Shown: positions 1 to 10,203, counted from the stretch's first letter. The stretch: DNA of 64,000 bases from Mesobacillus boroniphilus JCM 21738 (GCF_000517385.1 NZ_BAUW01000003.1:41034-105033), one strand, 5' to 3'. Notes: generated by a model from the sequence alone, not told the origin. Numbers and translations are program-made.

Positions 1-141
1 GCCAATAAAATCAGATTTTCGCCAATATAATGAAATTATCGCCAATAAAAGGTGATTTTCGCCAATAAAAATTAATTATCGCCAATAAAATTGTGAACTC
101 CGCCAATAAAACTTGAAAGCGCAAATTATCCCGCTGAAATT
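1..141. repeat. 20-bp phased iteron array (GCCAATAAAA core)
   Basis: Six copies of GCCAAT(A)AAA begin at 1, 21, 41, 61, 81 and 102, so the period is 20 bp (21 once). The other ~10 bp of each unit vary, for example TCAGATTTTC, TGAAATTATC and TTGTGAACTC. Read on the minus strand the core is TTTTATTGGCG, the same word as the array at 39386. The two loci also share one variable unit, GGAGTTCACAA. The array may extend left of the window. It contains no ORF. Its function is unknown. Confidence 0.9.
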
Positions 142-242
142 CAAATCGATTTTGTAAAATAAGAGCCGTAATCTATACAAACTTCGATAAAAACCTGCAA
201 AAATGCTATAATACGGGAAAAATACTTAAGGGCGGTTAGTAT

Positions 243-1103
243 ATGTGGGAAGAAACAGTGGCATTTTCCGGGCCCTTTGATTTTGACCTTGCTTTAAGCA
301 GGCTTGCGCTCGATCCTTTGCATTATGTTGATATTGAAAAGCGGCTTGTTAAGGTTCCGCTTTCTGTTAATAATAAAAAAATAGTCGCAGAAGTCGTCGG
401 AACCGGGACTCTGGAAAAGCCTGAATTCCTCATCCGTGCGGAGACTGAAAAAGACAGGGCGCTTGAGCGTCTGTCTGAAATTTTTCAATGGAACGTGAAG
501 TTGATTCACATCCATGAGCATTTCCAGACGACGGAGTTAAAGAGCTTGTTCGGTGAACATTATGGCACTCCGCTTGTCCTTGAATTTGATCCCTTTTCTA
601 GTTTAATTAAGAGCATAATCCATCAACAGGTCAACCTTAATTTTGCTTTTGCCTTGACAGAACGATTTGTAAAAACATACGGCGAAGAGATGGACGGAGT
701 CTGGTTTTATCCGTCGCCTGAAAAAGTGGCGCAGCTTACGGTTGAAGAGCTGCGCGAATTGCAATTCAGCGGACGGAAGGCTGAGTATGTGATCGGGATC
801 GCGGAACTGGCAGCGTCCGGACAACTTGATTTTGAAAAAATGAAATCAAAACCTGATGCAGAAGTTGCCCAGGAATTGATCAAGATTCGCGGAGTTGGTC
901 CGTGGACTGTTGAAAACTTCCTGATGTTCGCGCTCGGAAGGCCGAATTTATTCCCAATGGGCGACATTGGGATTCAGAATGCACTGAAGAAATATTTTAA
1001 TCTGGATGAAAAACCGACTCCAGCACAGATGGAAAAGTATAAAGAACCGTGGAATCCTTATTTAAGCTATGCTTCGCTCTATTTATGGAGAAGCATTGAA
1101 TAA
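243..1103 (+). CDS. yfjP: DNA-3-methyladenine glycosylase, AlkA/YfjP-like
   Basis: The 286-aa protein is a helix-hairpin-helix (HhH-GPD) base-excision glycosylase that removes alkylated purines from DNA in the cytoplasm. The hairpin with motif IRGVGPWTVENFL lies near residue 217. It is followed at about residue 240 by the GDIG segment, whose aspartate is the expected catalytic residue. The N-terminal ~90 residues match the beta-rich AlkA_N-type domain. An AAGGGCGG-like ribosome site precedes the ATG. The next gene starts 15 bp downstream and is a TrmA-type methyltransferase. The same pair, yfjP-yfjO, occurs in Bacillus subtilis, which supports the assignment. The reading frame is intact. The exact base specificity is inferred from the family. 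Confidence 0.88.
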   Translation: MWEETVAFSGPFDFDLALSRLALDPLHYVDIEKRLVKVPLSVNNKKIVAEVVGTGTLEKPEFLIRAETEKDRALERLSEIFQWNVKLIHIHEHFQTTELKSLFGEHYGTPLVLEFDPFSSLIKSIIHQQVNLNFAFALTERFVKTYGEEMDGVWFYPSPEKVAQLTVEELRELQFSGRKAEYVIGIAELAASGQLDFEKMKSKPDAEVAQELIKIRGVGPWTVENFLMFALGRPNLFPMGDIGIQNALKKYFNLDEKPTPAQMEKYKEPWNPYLSYASLYLWRSIE

Positions 1104-1118
1104 TTGGAGTGAAGTTTT

Positions 1119-2608
1119 ATGAAAAAAGAGCAGCAACCACAAAAAAATCAGCAAGTCAAAAAAGGCCACCAAGTAAGTAAGGGCCAGTATAAGAAAAAAG
1201 GCCAGCACTCGCAAAAAGGCCAGCAAACGAACAAAGACCAGCAAGGAACGAAAGTGGAGCTGAAACAGACCTTCCCGCTGACAATCAAGCGACTTGGCAT
1301 TAATGGGGAGGCGTCGGCTATTTCAAGCGCCAGGTCGTGTTCGTGCCGGGCGCGCTGCCTGGTGAGGAAATAGTTGCGGAGGCAACAAAGGTACACCCGA
1401 AGTTTGCTGAGGCGAAAATCAAGAAAATCCGTAAACAATCAGAGCATCGGATCAAGCCGCTTTGCCCGGTATACGACCAGTGCGGTGGCTGCCAGCTCCA
1501 GCATTTGCGCTATGACCAGCAGCTCAACGAGAAACGGGACATTGTCATCCAGGCTTTGGAACGCCATACAAAGCTCAAGATTGACGAGCTGGAGATCAGG
1601 CCGACAATTGGGATGGAGAATCCATGGGGTTACCGGAACAAGAGCCAATTCCAGGTTGGCGAAAAGGATGGGAAAGTGCTTGCCGGATTATATGGCTTGA
1701 ATTCACATAACTTGATCAATATTGAGCAGTGCGCGGTCCAGCATCCGGCAACGTCGAAGGCTACCGAGGTGGTAAAAGGCATTCTTCAAGATTTGAAGAT
1801 TCCGATTTACAATGAGAAAAAGCACAAAGGACTCGTGCGTACAATCGTGGCGAGAACAGGAGTACAGACCGGAGAACTGCAAATTGTCCTGATCACAACG
1901 AAAAAAGAGCTGCCGAAAAAGGATATCATCATCCAGGAAATCAAAAAACGGCTTCCTAAGGTTAACTCGATTGTGCAAAACATCAATGGGGAAAAGACAT
2001 CCGTCATCTTCGGTAATGATACAGCGACACTGGAAGGCAGCGATTTTATCCAGGAGACACTGGGCGATCTGCAATTTGAACTGTCGGCTCGGACGTTCTT
2101 CCAGCTTAACCCTGAACAGACTGTAAAACTCTACAATGAAGCGAAATCAGCTGCCATGTTGACTGGCAAGGAAAAGCTTGTTGATGCATATTGCGGCGTT
2201 GGGACCATTGGACTGTGGATGGCAGATCAGGCTGGCGAGGTTCGCGGAATGGACGTCATTCCTGAATCAATTGAGGATGCGAAGAAGAATGCTGAAAAGC
2301 ACGGAGTCAAGCACGCCAGATTCTATATGGGCAAAGCGGAAGAACTGCTTCCGAAATGGTTGAAGGAAGGATGGCGTCCGGATGTGATCGTCGTCGATCC
2401 GCCTCGAACAGGCTGCGATGAGGAGTTTCTAAAGACAGTTCTGAAAATCAAGCCGAAAACCTTCGTGTACGTATCCTGCAACCCATCAACGCTTGCAAAG
2501 GATATCATGACACTGGGCTCCCAGTATAAAGTTGAATATATCCAGCCAGTGGACATGTTCCCGCACACTTCACAGATTGAGAGTGTCACGAGACTGGTTC
2601 TTAAATGA
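1119..2608 (+). CDS. yfjO: 23S rRNA (uracil-5-)-methyltransferase, RlmD/YfjO-like (frameshifted)
   Basis: This is a TrmA/RumA-family methyltransferase of about 496 aa once a frameshift near 1311 is bridged (GGGGAGGCG reads correctly as GGGGAGGGCG). It transfers a methyl group from S-adenosylmethionine to C5 of a uridine in 23S rRNA. After the shift one sees the cluster motif [14 protein letters not shown] (4Fe-4S ligands), the SAM motif [21 protein letters not shown] and the catalytic-cysteine motif [17 protein letters not shown] domain (INGEG...[10 protein letters not shown]) spans the shift. The first ~45 residues are an unusual Lys/Gln/Gly-rich stretch with repeats such as KKGQ and QKGQQ, ahead of the TRAM domain. 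The gene pairs with yfjP upstream. I consider the shift a sequencing error because everything on both sides is conserved. Confidence 0.85.
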
Positions 2609-2610
2609 AA

Positions 2611-2643
2611 AAAGCGCCGGCCCGGATTTTGGGCTGGCGCTTT
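2611..2643. terminator. bidirectional rho-independent terminator
   Basis: AAAGCGCCGGCCC pairs with GGGCTGGCGCTTT (one G-U pair) around a 7-nt loop. It has A and T runs on its two sides, so it can serve both yfjO and the convergent TetR gene, whose stop codon overlaps it. Confidence 0.85.
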
Positions 2644-3196
2644 AACGTATATTTGATAAACCTTTATTAATGAAGTTGTTTATAATCTCGGCCATTTCCC
2701 TCGGTGTTTTATCCATCCCGTTTTCTACCCAATTTTTAATGACATAAATACTTCCGCTAACAACAAAAATATTTATATATTCAAATGTTTCGGTGTCAAA
2801 CTGGTTGTTTGAAAGCCAATTTTTGAAAATATATTCCTGGGTGATCATCATCCCTTTTTTCTGAAAGTGTATATCGCTATTTTCGCTTAGAAGCATTTGG
2901 CATACGTCAGGTTTTTTTGCAATATACTCAAGAATCTTCTCTGTCATCATTAGAGCTTCTTCTTCTTTTGAAAAATTGTAATGGTTAAGTGTCGAAACCA
3001 TGTCTTCAATGAATTCTTCTTCAATTGCATTCAGCAGGTCATATTGACTGGAATAATGAGAGTAAAATGTGGAACGATTGATGTCTGCCTCTTCACAGAT
3101 TTCTTTGATCGTGATGTTTGAAATGGGCTTATTTTTCAATAATTCCATCAGACCTTCTTTTAAAACCATCTTTGTATACTTTTTTCGTCGGTCCAC
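2642..3196 (-). CDS. TetR/AcrR-family transcriptional regulator
   Basis: The 184-aa protein has a TetR-type N-terminal helix-turn-helix: ITIKEICEEADINRSTFYSHY at residues ~28-48 is the classical recognition region. The C-terminal domain is all-helical and ligand-binding. It is divergent from the MMPL exporter at 3360 with a 163-bp shared promoter region. A regulator in this position usually represses its neighbour, so control of the exporter and the LxxG-repeat protein is the likely job. The ligand is unknown. The start agrees with the basic MDRRKKYTK leader typical of short TetR proteins. The frame is intact. Confidence 0.88.
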   Translation of the reverse strand: MDRRKKYTKMVLKEGLMELLKNKPISNITIKEICEEADINRSTFYSHYSSQYDLLNAIEEEFIEDMVSTLNHYNFSKEEEALMMTEKILEYIAKKPDVCQMLLSENSDIHFQKKGMMITQEYIFKNWLSNNQFDTETFEYINIFVVSGSIYVIKNWVENGMDKTPREMAEIINNFINKGLSNIR

Positions 3197-3359
3197 TTCC
3201 CAACACCCTTCCTTTATCTGTAAAACAGTGAATTAACCAACAATAAGTAGTTTTATGTTGTGAATATAACGTAATGTACACAACTGTTTGTTGAATAGAC
3301 AACACGGTGTTTATATAATGATAAAGTGTAATGGCAAAAGACTCAAGTGAGGTTAAAGA
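3197..3359. promoter_or_regulatory. divergent promoter region with candidate operators
   Basis: This AT-rich 163-bp spacer lies between the TetR gene and the MMPL gene. It holds short inverted repeats built on CAAC/GTTG: CAACTGTTTGTTG at ~3280-3292, followed by GACAACACGGTGTT, and CAACA...TGTTG around 3238-3260. They could be TetR operators. This is inference from symmetry and position only. Confidence 0.35.
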
Positions 3360-5416
3360 ATGATAAGCATGGCAGAAAAAATCATAAAACATAAGAAAGC
3401 TGTTGTCATAGCGTTTGTTATATTTGCGTTAGTTTCGACGGTGGCGCAATTTTTTGTATCGGTCAATTATAATATGGTGGATTATCTGCCTGAAGATGCC
3501 CAATCAACAAGGGCTATGGAAATCATGGAAAGAGAGTTTACTGCTGAGGTACCGGATACGAGGGTCATGGTAAGGGATATATCCTTGCAGAAAGCACTCA
3601 GCCTAAAAGAGAAATTGTCAGCCATTGATGGTGTTGGAGAGGTCATTTGGCTCGATGATGTGGTGGATTTGAAAACCCCCCTAGAAATGGCAGACAAAGA
3701 GACAGTCGAAAACTACTATAAAGATGGAAATGCGCTATTCTCGATCAGTGTCCGCTCAGGTGATGAGGTTGCGATTACCGATGCTATTTACGAACTGATC
3801 GGCGAAGACGGAGCGATTGCGGGCGAGGCCATCAATACCGCCTCTTCACAAAAAATGGCTGGAACAGAATCCATGTACGCGGCGATTTTGCTTGTGCCAA
3901 TCATTATTTTCATTCTAGTTGTCTCCACGACGTCGTGGGTGGAACCGTTATTTTTCCTGACGGCGATTGGCGTTTCGGTCCTGATCAATCTCGGAACGAA
4001 CATTTTTATCGGCGAGGTGTCTTTTGTAACCCAGTCAGTAGCCCCGATTCTGCAGCTGGCGGTTTCGCTCGATTATGCCGTATTCCTGCTTCACAGTTTC
4101 TCTGATTATCGAAAGAAAACGAATAATCCAGAAGAAGCGATGCGGCTTGCGATGAAAAAGTCATTCCCGGCGATCACCGCCAGTGCGGCTACAACCTTTT
4201 TTGGATTCATCGCATTGACGTTCATGAAATTCGAAATCGGCTCAGACCTTGGAATCAACCTGGTAAAAGGAATCGTTTTGAGCTTCATCAGTGTCATGGT
4301 GTTTTTACCGGCGCTTACTTTACTTTTCTATAAATGGATGGGCAAAACGCAGCATAAAAGCTTCGTGCCGAGCTTTACCGGAATCGGCAGCTTTGTCGTC
4401 AAATTGAAAATCCCAAGCCTGCTGCTTGTCTTTGCCATTCTCGTTCCAAGCTTTTTGGCACAAAGCAATACGGCATTTACGTACGGGCTTGGCGAACAAC
4501 CGGAAACGACACGTGCTGGCAGTGATTTTATCGAGATAAAAGAAGCATTTGGAGAAACAACTCCGATTGTCCTTTTGGTTCCGACAGGAGATCGGGCAAA
4601 AGAAGCGGAGCTTGTCGAGGAGCTTGAGAACCTGGATTACGTCACAAGTGTGATTGCCTATGTGAATATGGTTGGCTCGGTCATCCCGCCTGAGTACCTT
4701 GATGAATCAATCACTAACGAGTTTTATTCCGAGAATTACAGCAGGATTATCATCAATACGAATCAGGGGACAGAAGGGAATATTCCTTTTTCAATTGTCC
4801 AAAAAGTAGAAGCAGCGGCTGCCAAATATTATGATAATCAGGCGCTTAGTCTCGGAGAAAGCGTAACATTGTATGATATCAAGAATGTTGTGAATAAGGA
4901 TAATACCGTAGTGAACGTGCTGACGGTCGTGACGATTGCGATTGTCCTTCTGGCAACCTTTAAATCAATTTCGATTCCGCTCGTATTGCTGATCACAATT
5001 CAATCAGCAGTCTGGATCAATCTGTCGATTCCGTATTTTACAAGTTCATCGCTTGTGTTTGTCGGATATCTGATCATCAGTACGGTACAGCTGGCGGCAA
5101 CGGTGGACTATGCGATTTTGCTGACGGAAGCTTACCAGCATAACCGCCAGGAAATGTCCGCTAAAAAAGCAATCGTAAAAACATTGGATGAAAAAACGTT
5201 TTCCATTTCAATATCCGCAGCGATTCTATCGAGTGTCGGGTTTATTTTATGGATGACGTCGTCAACCCGATTGTTGGATCCATTGGCTTATTATTAGGCA
5301 GGGGTGCATTGCTGGCATTTGTAATGGTGGTGTTTTTATTGCCCGCCATGCTGCTGGTATTCGATAAATTCATTATAAAGACGACTTATAAAGCAAATTT
5401 TTACGAGGAGAAATGA
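3360..5416 (+). CDS. MMPL/RND-superfamily exporter (frameshifted near the C-terminus)
   Basis: This is a polytopic membrane transporter of about 685 aa. It has an N-terminal TM helix, a large extracytoplasmic loop (VNYNMVDYLPEDAQS), a TM bundle with QLAVSLDYAVFLLH, a second loop, and a second TM bundle with QLAATVDYAILLTEAY. The duplicated (S/T)xDYA motif is the hallmark of MMPL proteins, which move lipids or hydrophobic compounds outward using the proton gradient. The frame breaks near 5264 (TCAACCC should be TCAAACCC). Bridging it adds the final TM segments and ends at TGA 5414-5416, overlapping the ATG of the next gene, so the two are translationally coupled. The divergent TetR gene probably regulates it. 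The substrate is not evident. Confidence 0.85.
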
Positions 5417-7206
5417 TGATGAGAACTAAACAAATACTGTTTGCTTCGCTGGCGCTGATGATTTTCTTGCCTTCATTTCTTAGTTATGGAGCTGCAGCAG
5501 AAGCTGAAGGAAAAGTTACCTCTAAGGATGAAGTCGTATACGCTACATTAAAATCCAATGGAAAACTCGATGACATATTTGTCGTCAATACTTTGGAGGT
5601 AGCCAAGGCAGGAAAAATAATCGATTATGGGAAGTACAGCAGCGTCAAGAACCTGACTGATCTATCCGAACTTGATCAGAATGGCCAGGCTGTCCAAATA
5701 CATGCCCCTGAAGGAAAGTTTTATTATCAGGGAAACATAGAAGACAAAACTGAATTGCCATGGAATATTGAGATTTCCTATCTGCTTGATGGACGGGAGG
5801 TTGAAGCAACTGAGCTCGCGGGAAAAGAAGGTCATGCAGAAATTAAAATTAATACTTCTGCTAACGAAAAGGCAGACAGCGTTTATTTTGAGAATTACTT
5901 ATTGCAAGTTTCCCTGAAACTCTCAAATAGCTATCAAAATATAGAAGCAACTGGGGGTATGGTTGCGAATGCAGGAAAGAATAAACAAATTACTTTTACT
6001 GTCATGCCTGGACAAGAGGAAAGCCTTATTGTGGAAGCGGACGTCACAGATTTTGAGTTCAGCGGCATCGATATCGCAGCGGTTCCTTCCACTCTTCCGA
6101 TCGATACTTCAGAAATGGAGAACATGACCGATGACATGTCAGCATTGTCTGATGCAATCAGTGAATTGAATAATGGTGTTGGGGACCTGAAGAAAGGTGT
6201 TTCGGAACTGAACAATGGCGCAGCAAGCCTGCGTGATGGTTCAGCAAGGTATAAAAACGGCATCAGCCAGCTTTCCGATTCCTCGGCTGAGTTAACAGGA
6301 GCATCCCAATCAATTGGCGATGCATTGAAAAAAATAAGCGCATCATTATCTGGTGATTCTGCCCAGATGGACATGACAGGCTTGAGTGAACTGCCAGGCG
6401 GACTGACACAGCTCGCAAATGGCATGAATCAAGCAGCTGATGGGCTAATCACTTTGCGTGATAATTATGCAATGGCTTATGGAGCTTTGGATGGAGCGAT
6501 CAAGAAGATCCCAGCTCATCAGCTTTCAGAGGAAGAGATTGCTGGACTACTTAGCAGCGGTGCTGACGCAAATGTTGTCAATAAACTGGTTGAGACCTAT
6601 AAGTCTGCTCAAGAAGTAAAAGTGACATACGCTAATGTACAAGAGGTCTTTGCGGCTGTTGACCCTGCCTTAAGCAAGGTCAGCGGGTCTGTAAAAGAAA
6701 TGAGAGGGAATCTAACAGCAATCGCCAACGAACTTTCTGCTTCCCTCGATGAAATGGATATGGGTGCACTTGGCGAACTGCAGAAAGGTCTCACGACATT
6801 GTCCTCCAATTACGGAGAGTTCCATTCCGGATTGATAAGCTATACAAAAGGAGTAAATGAGTTATCTTCTTCATATTCGCAGCTGCATTCAGGACTCGCT
6901 GGTTTGGCAGATGGTACAGGCGAATTGAATAAAGGAGTCGGCGAACTCCATAACGGAACAAGTGAATTACACCAGGAAACGAAGAATCTGCCTGAGCAAA
7001 TGCAGCAGGAAATCAATGAAATGATCAAGGAATATGATAAATCAGAATTTGAACCTGTTTCCTTCGTTTCCGCTAAAAACGAGAAAGTGACCTCCGTACA
7101 ATTCGTAATCAAAACAGAAGCCATTAAAAAAGAAGAGCAAGTGACGAAGAAAGCAAAGACTGAGAAAAGGAAAGGATTTTGGGATCTTTTATTAGAGTTG
7201 TTTTAA
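5413..7206 (+). CDS. secreted LxxG heptad-repeat protein (YhgE/Pip-like)
   Basis: The 597-aa protein starts with a typical signal peptide (ILFASLALMIFLPSFLSYGAAAEA). It has a beta-rich N-terminal domain of ~200 residues and then long stretches of the repeat xxxLxxG (for example SELNNGVGDLKKGVSELNNG), as in the TIGR03057 repeats of YhgE/Pip-type proteins. A second block lies at residues ~480-540. The C-terminus is basic and ends FWDLLLELF, which could be amphipathic. Unlike full YhgE/Pip proteins it shows no C-terminal bundle of six TM helices. It overlaps the MMPL gene by 4 nt, so the two are probably made together. A role as an extracytoplasmic partner of the exporter is inference. The frame is intact. 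Confidence 0.75.
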   Translation: MMMRTKQILFASLALMIFLPSFLSYGAAAEAEGKVTSKDEVVYATLKSNGKLDDIFVVNTLEVAKAGKIIDYGKYSSVKNLTDLSELDQNGQAVQIHAPEGKFYYQGNIEDKTELPWNIEISYLLDGREVEATELAGKEGHAEIKINTSANEKADSVYFENYLLQVSLKLSNSYQNIEATGGMVANAGKNKQITFTVMPGQEESLIVEADVTDFEFSGIDIAAVPSTLPIDTSEMENMTDDMSALSDAISELNNGVGDLKKGVSELNNGAASLRDGSARYKNGISQLSDSSAELTGASQSIGDALKKISASLSGDSAQMDMTGLSELPGGLTQLANGMNQAADGLITLRDNYAMAYGALDGAIKKIPAHQLSEEEIAGLLSSGADANVVNKLVETYKSAQEVKVTYANVQEVFAAVDPALSKVSGSVKEMRGNLTAIANELSASLDEMDMGALGELQKGLTTLSSNYGEFHSGLISYTKGVNELSSSYSQLHSGLAGLADGTGELNKGVGELHNGTSELHQETKNLPEQMQQEINEMIKEYDKSEFEPVSFVSAKNEKVTSVQFVIKTEAIKKEEQVTKKAKTEKRKGFWDLLLELF

Positions 7207-7212
7207 GAGGTA

Positions 7213-7268
7213 GGGGCAGTTCAGGAGACCTGATGAATGGCTTCCGGGACTGTCTCTTTGTTTTTTTA
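7213..7268 (+). terminator. probable terminator after the LxxG gene
   Basis: The imperfect stem GGGGCAGTTC...GGGACTGTCTC is followed by a T-rich tail (TTTGTTTTTTT). It sits directly downstream of the stop codon. Confidence 0.5.
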
Positions 7269-7386
7269 CCAATTCAGATTGGAATGATGGTTTTAAGGCT
7301 GGTAAAAGGGTAAAATTCGATAAGGAAGGCAAAATAATTATGTTAGCGTAAAAAGACAACAGCTGCATGGATTGAGGAGGAATATA

Positions 7387-7890
7387 ATGATCAGCGATAA
7401 ATTGGTAAATGGTTTGGTCGAACAAATGAATTATGAGTTTTATTCTGCGCACGCGTACATGGCAATGGCTGCGTATTGCTCAGCGGAGAATCTGGACGGT
7501 TTTGCGAATTTCTTTTTGGTACAAGCTGAAGAAGAACGCTTCCATGCGATGAAATTTTACAATTTCATCAACGATATGGGTGAGCGCGTGACATTCGATG
7601 GATTCCACGCTCCATCAAACGACTTCGAGTCTGTTCTTGATGTTTTTGAAAAAGGACTTGAGCACGAAAAGGAAGTAACGCGCCGCATTTATAATCTTGC
7701 AGATATCGCGCTTGATGAGCGCGAACACGCTACGATGACCTTCCTCAAATGGTTCATTGAAGAACAAGTTGAAGAAGAAGCCCTGTTTGACAGCCTGATT
7801 CAAAAGCTCCGCCGCATCGACAAGGACAGCAACGCATTCTTCATGCTCGAAAACGAACTAGCCCAGCGTTCATTTACTGCACCAGTGTGA
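7387..7890 (+). CDS. ftnA: ferritin (non-haem iron storage)
   Basis: The 167-aa ferritin oxidises Fe(II) and stores it as mineral inside a 24-mer in the cytoplasm. The ferroxidase ligands are visible: MNYEF with glutamate at ~17, AEEERFHAMKF (Glu and His at ~50-53), a glutamate in the LEHEKEVTR helix, and EEQVEEEA near the C-terminus. A TTG opens the same frame at 7372, but GAGGAGG lies just downstream of it. ATG 7387 has correct spacing from that site and gives MISDKLVNGLVEQ, the normal ferritin start. A clear terminator follows. The next gene is a catalase, which fits a shared oxidative or iron-stress theme. The frame is intact. Confidence 0.93.
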   Translation: MISDKLVNGLVEQMNYEFYSAHAYMAMAAYCSAENLDGFANFFLVQAEEERFHAMKFYNFINDMGERVTFDGFHAPSNDFESVLDVFEKGLEHEKEVTRRIYNLADIALDEREHATMTFLKWFIEEQVEEEALFDSLIQKLRRIDKDSNAFFMLENELAQRSFTAPV

Positions 7891-7906
7891 ACATAAACAG
7901 GTACAG

Positions 7907-7940
7907 CAGGATTCCCCGGTTGGGAATCCTGTTTTTTATT
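7907..7940 (+). terminator. rho-independent terminator of the ferritin gene
   Basis: A perfect 10-bp stem, CAGGATTCCC / GGGAATCCTG, is followed by TTTTTT. Confidence 0.9.
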
Positions 7941-7971
7941 TAATAGGAAATTATAGTTTCCTAACCAATAA

Positions 7972-8005
7972 GAAAGCCCGCTAACTAATCGTTTAGCGGG
8001 CTTTC
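7972..8005. terminator. strong hairpin between ferritin and catalase
   Basis: GAAAGCCCGCTAA pairs with TTAGCGGGCTTTC around a short loop (13-bp stem). The T-run is weak on the plus strand (GCTCG follows) and short on the minus strand. It may be a secondary terminator or a catalase leader hairpin. Confidence 0.5.
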
Positions 8006-8116
8006 GCTCGTGGTATACGTCCATATAGGAGCATAGCCAATCGATTATACAAAGCAACTTTAGAGAGATTACATATTTTGGCATGCTTCTACATCAAGAA
8101 TGGGAGGAATGAATCA

Positions 8117-10190
8117 GTGAGTAAAGACGGGAAAAATCAAGAGCTAAACGAAAATTCAAAGAATCAGCAGCTGGACCAGTTCAAATCCGGGCATGACGGA
8201 AAAGCAATGACGACTAACCAGGGGCTGCGTGTTTCCGAAGATGAACATTCCTTGAAAGCGGGAGACCGCGGACCAACATTGATGGAAGACTTCCATTTTC
8301 GTGAGAAGATGACCCATTTTGATCATGAGCGTATTCCAGAGCGTGTAGTCCATGCGAGGGGATTTGCCGCTCACGGCTATTTCCAGGTATACGAGCCAAT
8401 GGCTGAATATACGAAAGCAGGATTCCTGCAGGATCCGGGCAAAAAGACTCCAGTGTTTGTGCGCTTTTCAACGGTGGCCGGTTCACGCGGATCAGGTGAC
8501 ACCGTCCGTGATGTCCGGGGTTTCTCTACGAAGTTTTACACAGAAGAAGGGAACTATGATCTTGTCGGGAACAATATTCCTGTATTCTTCATTCAGGACG
8601 CGATTAAATTCCCTGATTTGATCCATGCGGTCAAGCCAGAGCCGCATAATGAAATCCCCCAGGCACAGTCAGCGCATGACACGTTCTGGGATTTTATCGC
8701 GAATAATACGGAGTCTGCGCATATGATTATGTGGCATATTTCAGATCGTGCAATCCTCGCAGCTTCAGAATGATGGAAGGCTTCGGGGTTCATACATTCA
8801 GGTTTGTCAATGAGCAGGGCAAGGCCCGTTTTATAAAATTCCATTGGAAACCAGTACTGGGTGTTCATTCACTAATATGGGACGAAGCTCAGAAGCTAGC
8901 CGGGAAGGATCCGGACTTCCATCGACGTGACCTTTTTGATGCGATCGAGATGGGAAATTATCCAGAGTATGAGCTGGGCGTCCAGATGATTGACGAAGAA
9001 GATGAATTCAAATTCGATTTCGATGTATTGGATCCTACAAAGATCTGGCCTGAGGAAGAGGTACCGGTAAAGATCATTGGAAAAATGACGCTGAACCAGA
9101 ATGTGACCAATTACTTTGCGGAAACAGAACAGGTAGCGTTCCACCCTGGACATGTCGTGCCGGGCATCGATTTTTCAAATGATCCGCTTCTTCAGGGGCG
9201 GTTGTTCTCCTATACTGATACTCAGCTATCCCGTCTTGGAGGTCCTAACTTCCATGAAATCCCGATCAACAGGCCAGTTTGCCCGTTCCATAACAACCAG
9301 CGCGATGGCATGCACCGGATGACGATTGATCGCGGCCAAGTGGCATATCATAAAAACTCAATGCAGAACAACGATCCGAAGCCTTCGCCTGCTAGTGCAG
9401 GAGGATATGTACATCACCAGGAAAAAGTGGAAGGACGGAAGGTCCAAGCTCGCAGTGACAGCTTTAAGGACCATTATTCCCAGGCAACGCTCTTCTGGAA
9501 CAGCATGTCTGATGTGGAAAAGCAGCATATGATCGAAGCCTTTAGTTTCGAACTCGGAAAAGTGAAGAGCAAGGATGTGCAGCAGCAGGTGGTTGAGATG
9601 CTCGGCAATATCGATACCTTCCTTGCTGAGCAAGTAGCCGAAAGCTTAGGTGCCAAGAATCCGACAAGCAAACCAGCAGATGTAACCAAGAGTTCGCCGG
9701 CATTGAGCCAGATGAATACATCAAAGCTGCCGAATACCAGAAAGGTAGCAATCCTTGCTGATCATGGCTTTAACGGAGCGGAAGTTCCGGCTTGATGGAA
9801 ATGCTGAAGATGAGCGGCATTACCGCAGAAATCGTCAGCAAGCAGCTAGGGGTGATCAAGGGTGAGGATGGCACTGAGCTTGAAGTGCAGCACACTTTGC
9901 TGACCGCCAGCTCTGTCCTGTTTGACGCACTTTATGTTGCCGGTGGGCAGGAAAGCGTAGATAGCTTGAAGCAGAAAAAGGAAGCAGTCTACTTTGTCGA
10001 TGAAGCATTCAGCCATTTTAAAACAGTCGGTGCGGGTAAGGAAGCAGCAGAACTCCTGACTGCTGCAGGTATCGGCTATGAAGGAGTTCCAGGTATCGTT
10101 GTTTTTGATAGCGGCAAAGAAGTGACAGTAGACGGCCAGGAATTCATCAAGGCAATAGCTGAACACCGCCACTGGAATCGGATGGTTTAA
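8117..10190 (+). CDS. katE: large-subunit catalase KatE with C-terminal DJ-1/PfpI-type domain (two frameshifts)
   Basis: This is a monofunctional haem catalase of the large-subunit (HPII) type, about 690 aa, which disproportionates hydrogen peroxide. The N-terminal part shows [15 protein letters not shown] with the active-site histidine, [16 protein letters not shown], and FVQDAIKF-like [10 protein letters not shown]. The middle shows SDRAI...[36 protein letters not shown] with the haem tyrosine, and [13 protein letters not shown]. From ~9735 a flavodoxin-like domain begins ([16 protein letters not shown]). Two frame breaks, near 8755 (ATCCTCGC for ATCCCTCGC) and near 9792 (GCTTGATGG for GCTTTGATGG), split it into three pieces. 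Both are one base short in a homopolymer, so I treat it as one working gene. GTG 8117 is chosen because GGGAGG lies 9 nt upstream and the nearby ATG is followed at once by a stop. Confidence 0.88.
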
Positions 10191-10203
10191 TCATAGAAAG
10201 ATT

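Noticed and set aside
1148..1438. Long open frame antisense to the yfjO start
   Set aside because: It is a shadow of the Lys/Gln-rich coding repeat; no ribosome site or similarity.
5934..6425. 163-codon minus-strand ORF inside the LxxG-repeat gene
   Set aside because: Antisense shadow caused by the repetitive codon pattern of the real gene.
8730..9800. Programmed frameshifting in katE, yerD or cstA
   Set aside because: No slippery heptamer or stimulatory structure is common to the sites, and the pattern is one missing base in any short homopolymer across unrelated genes.
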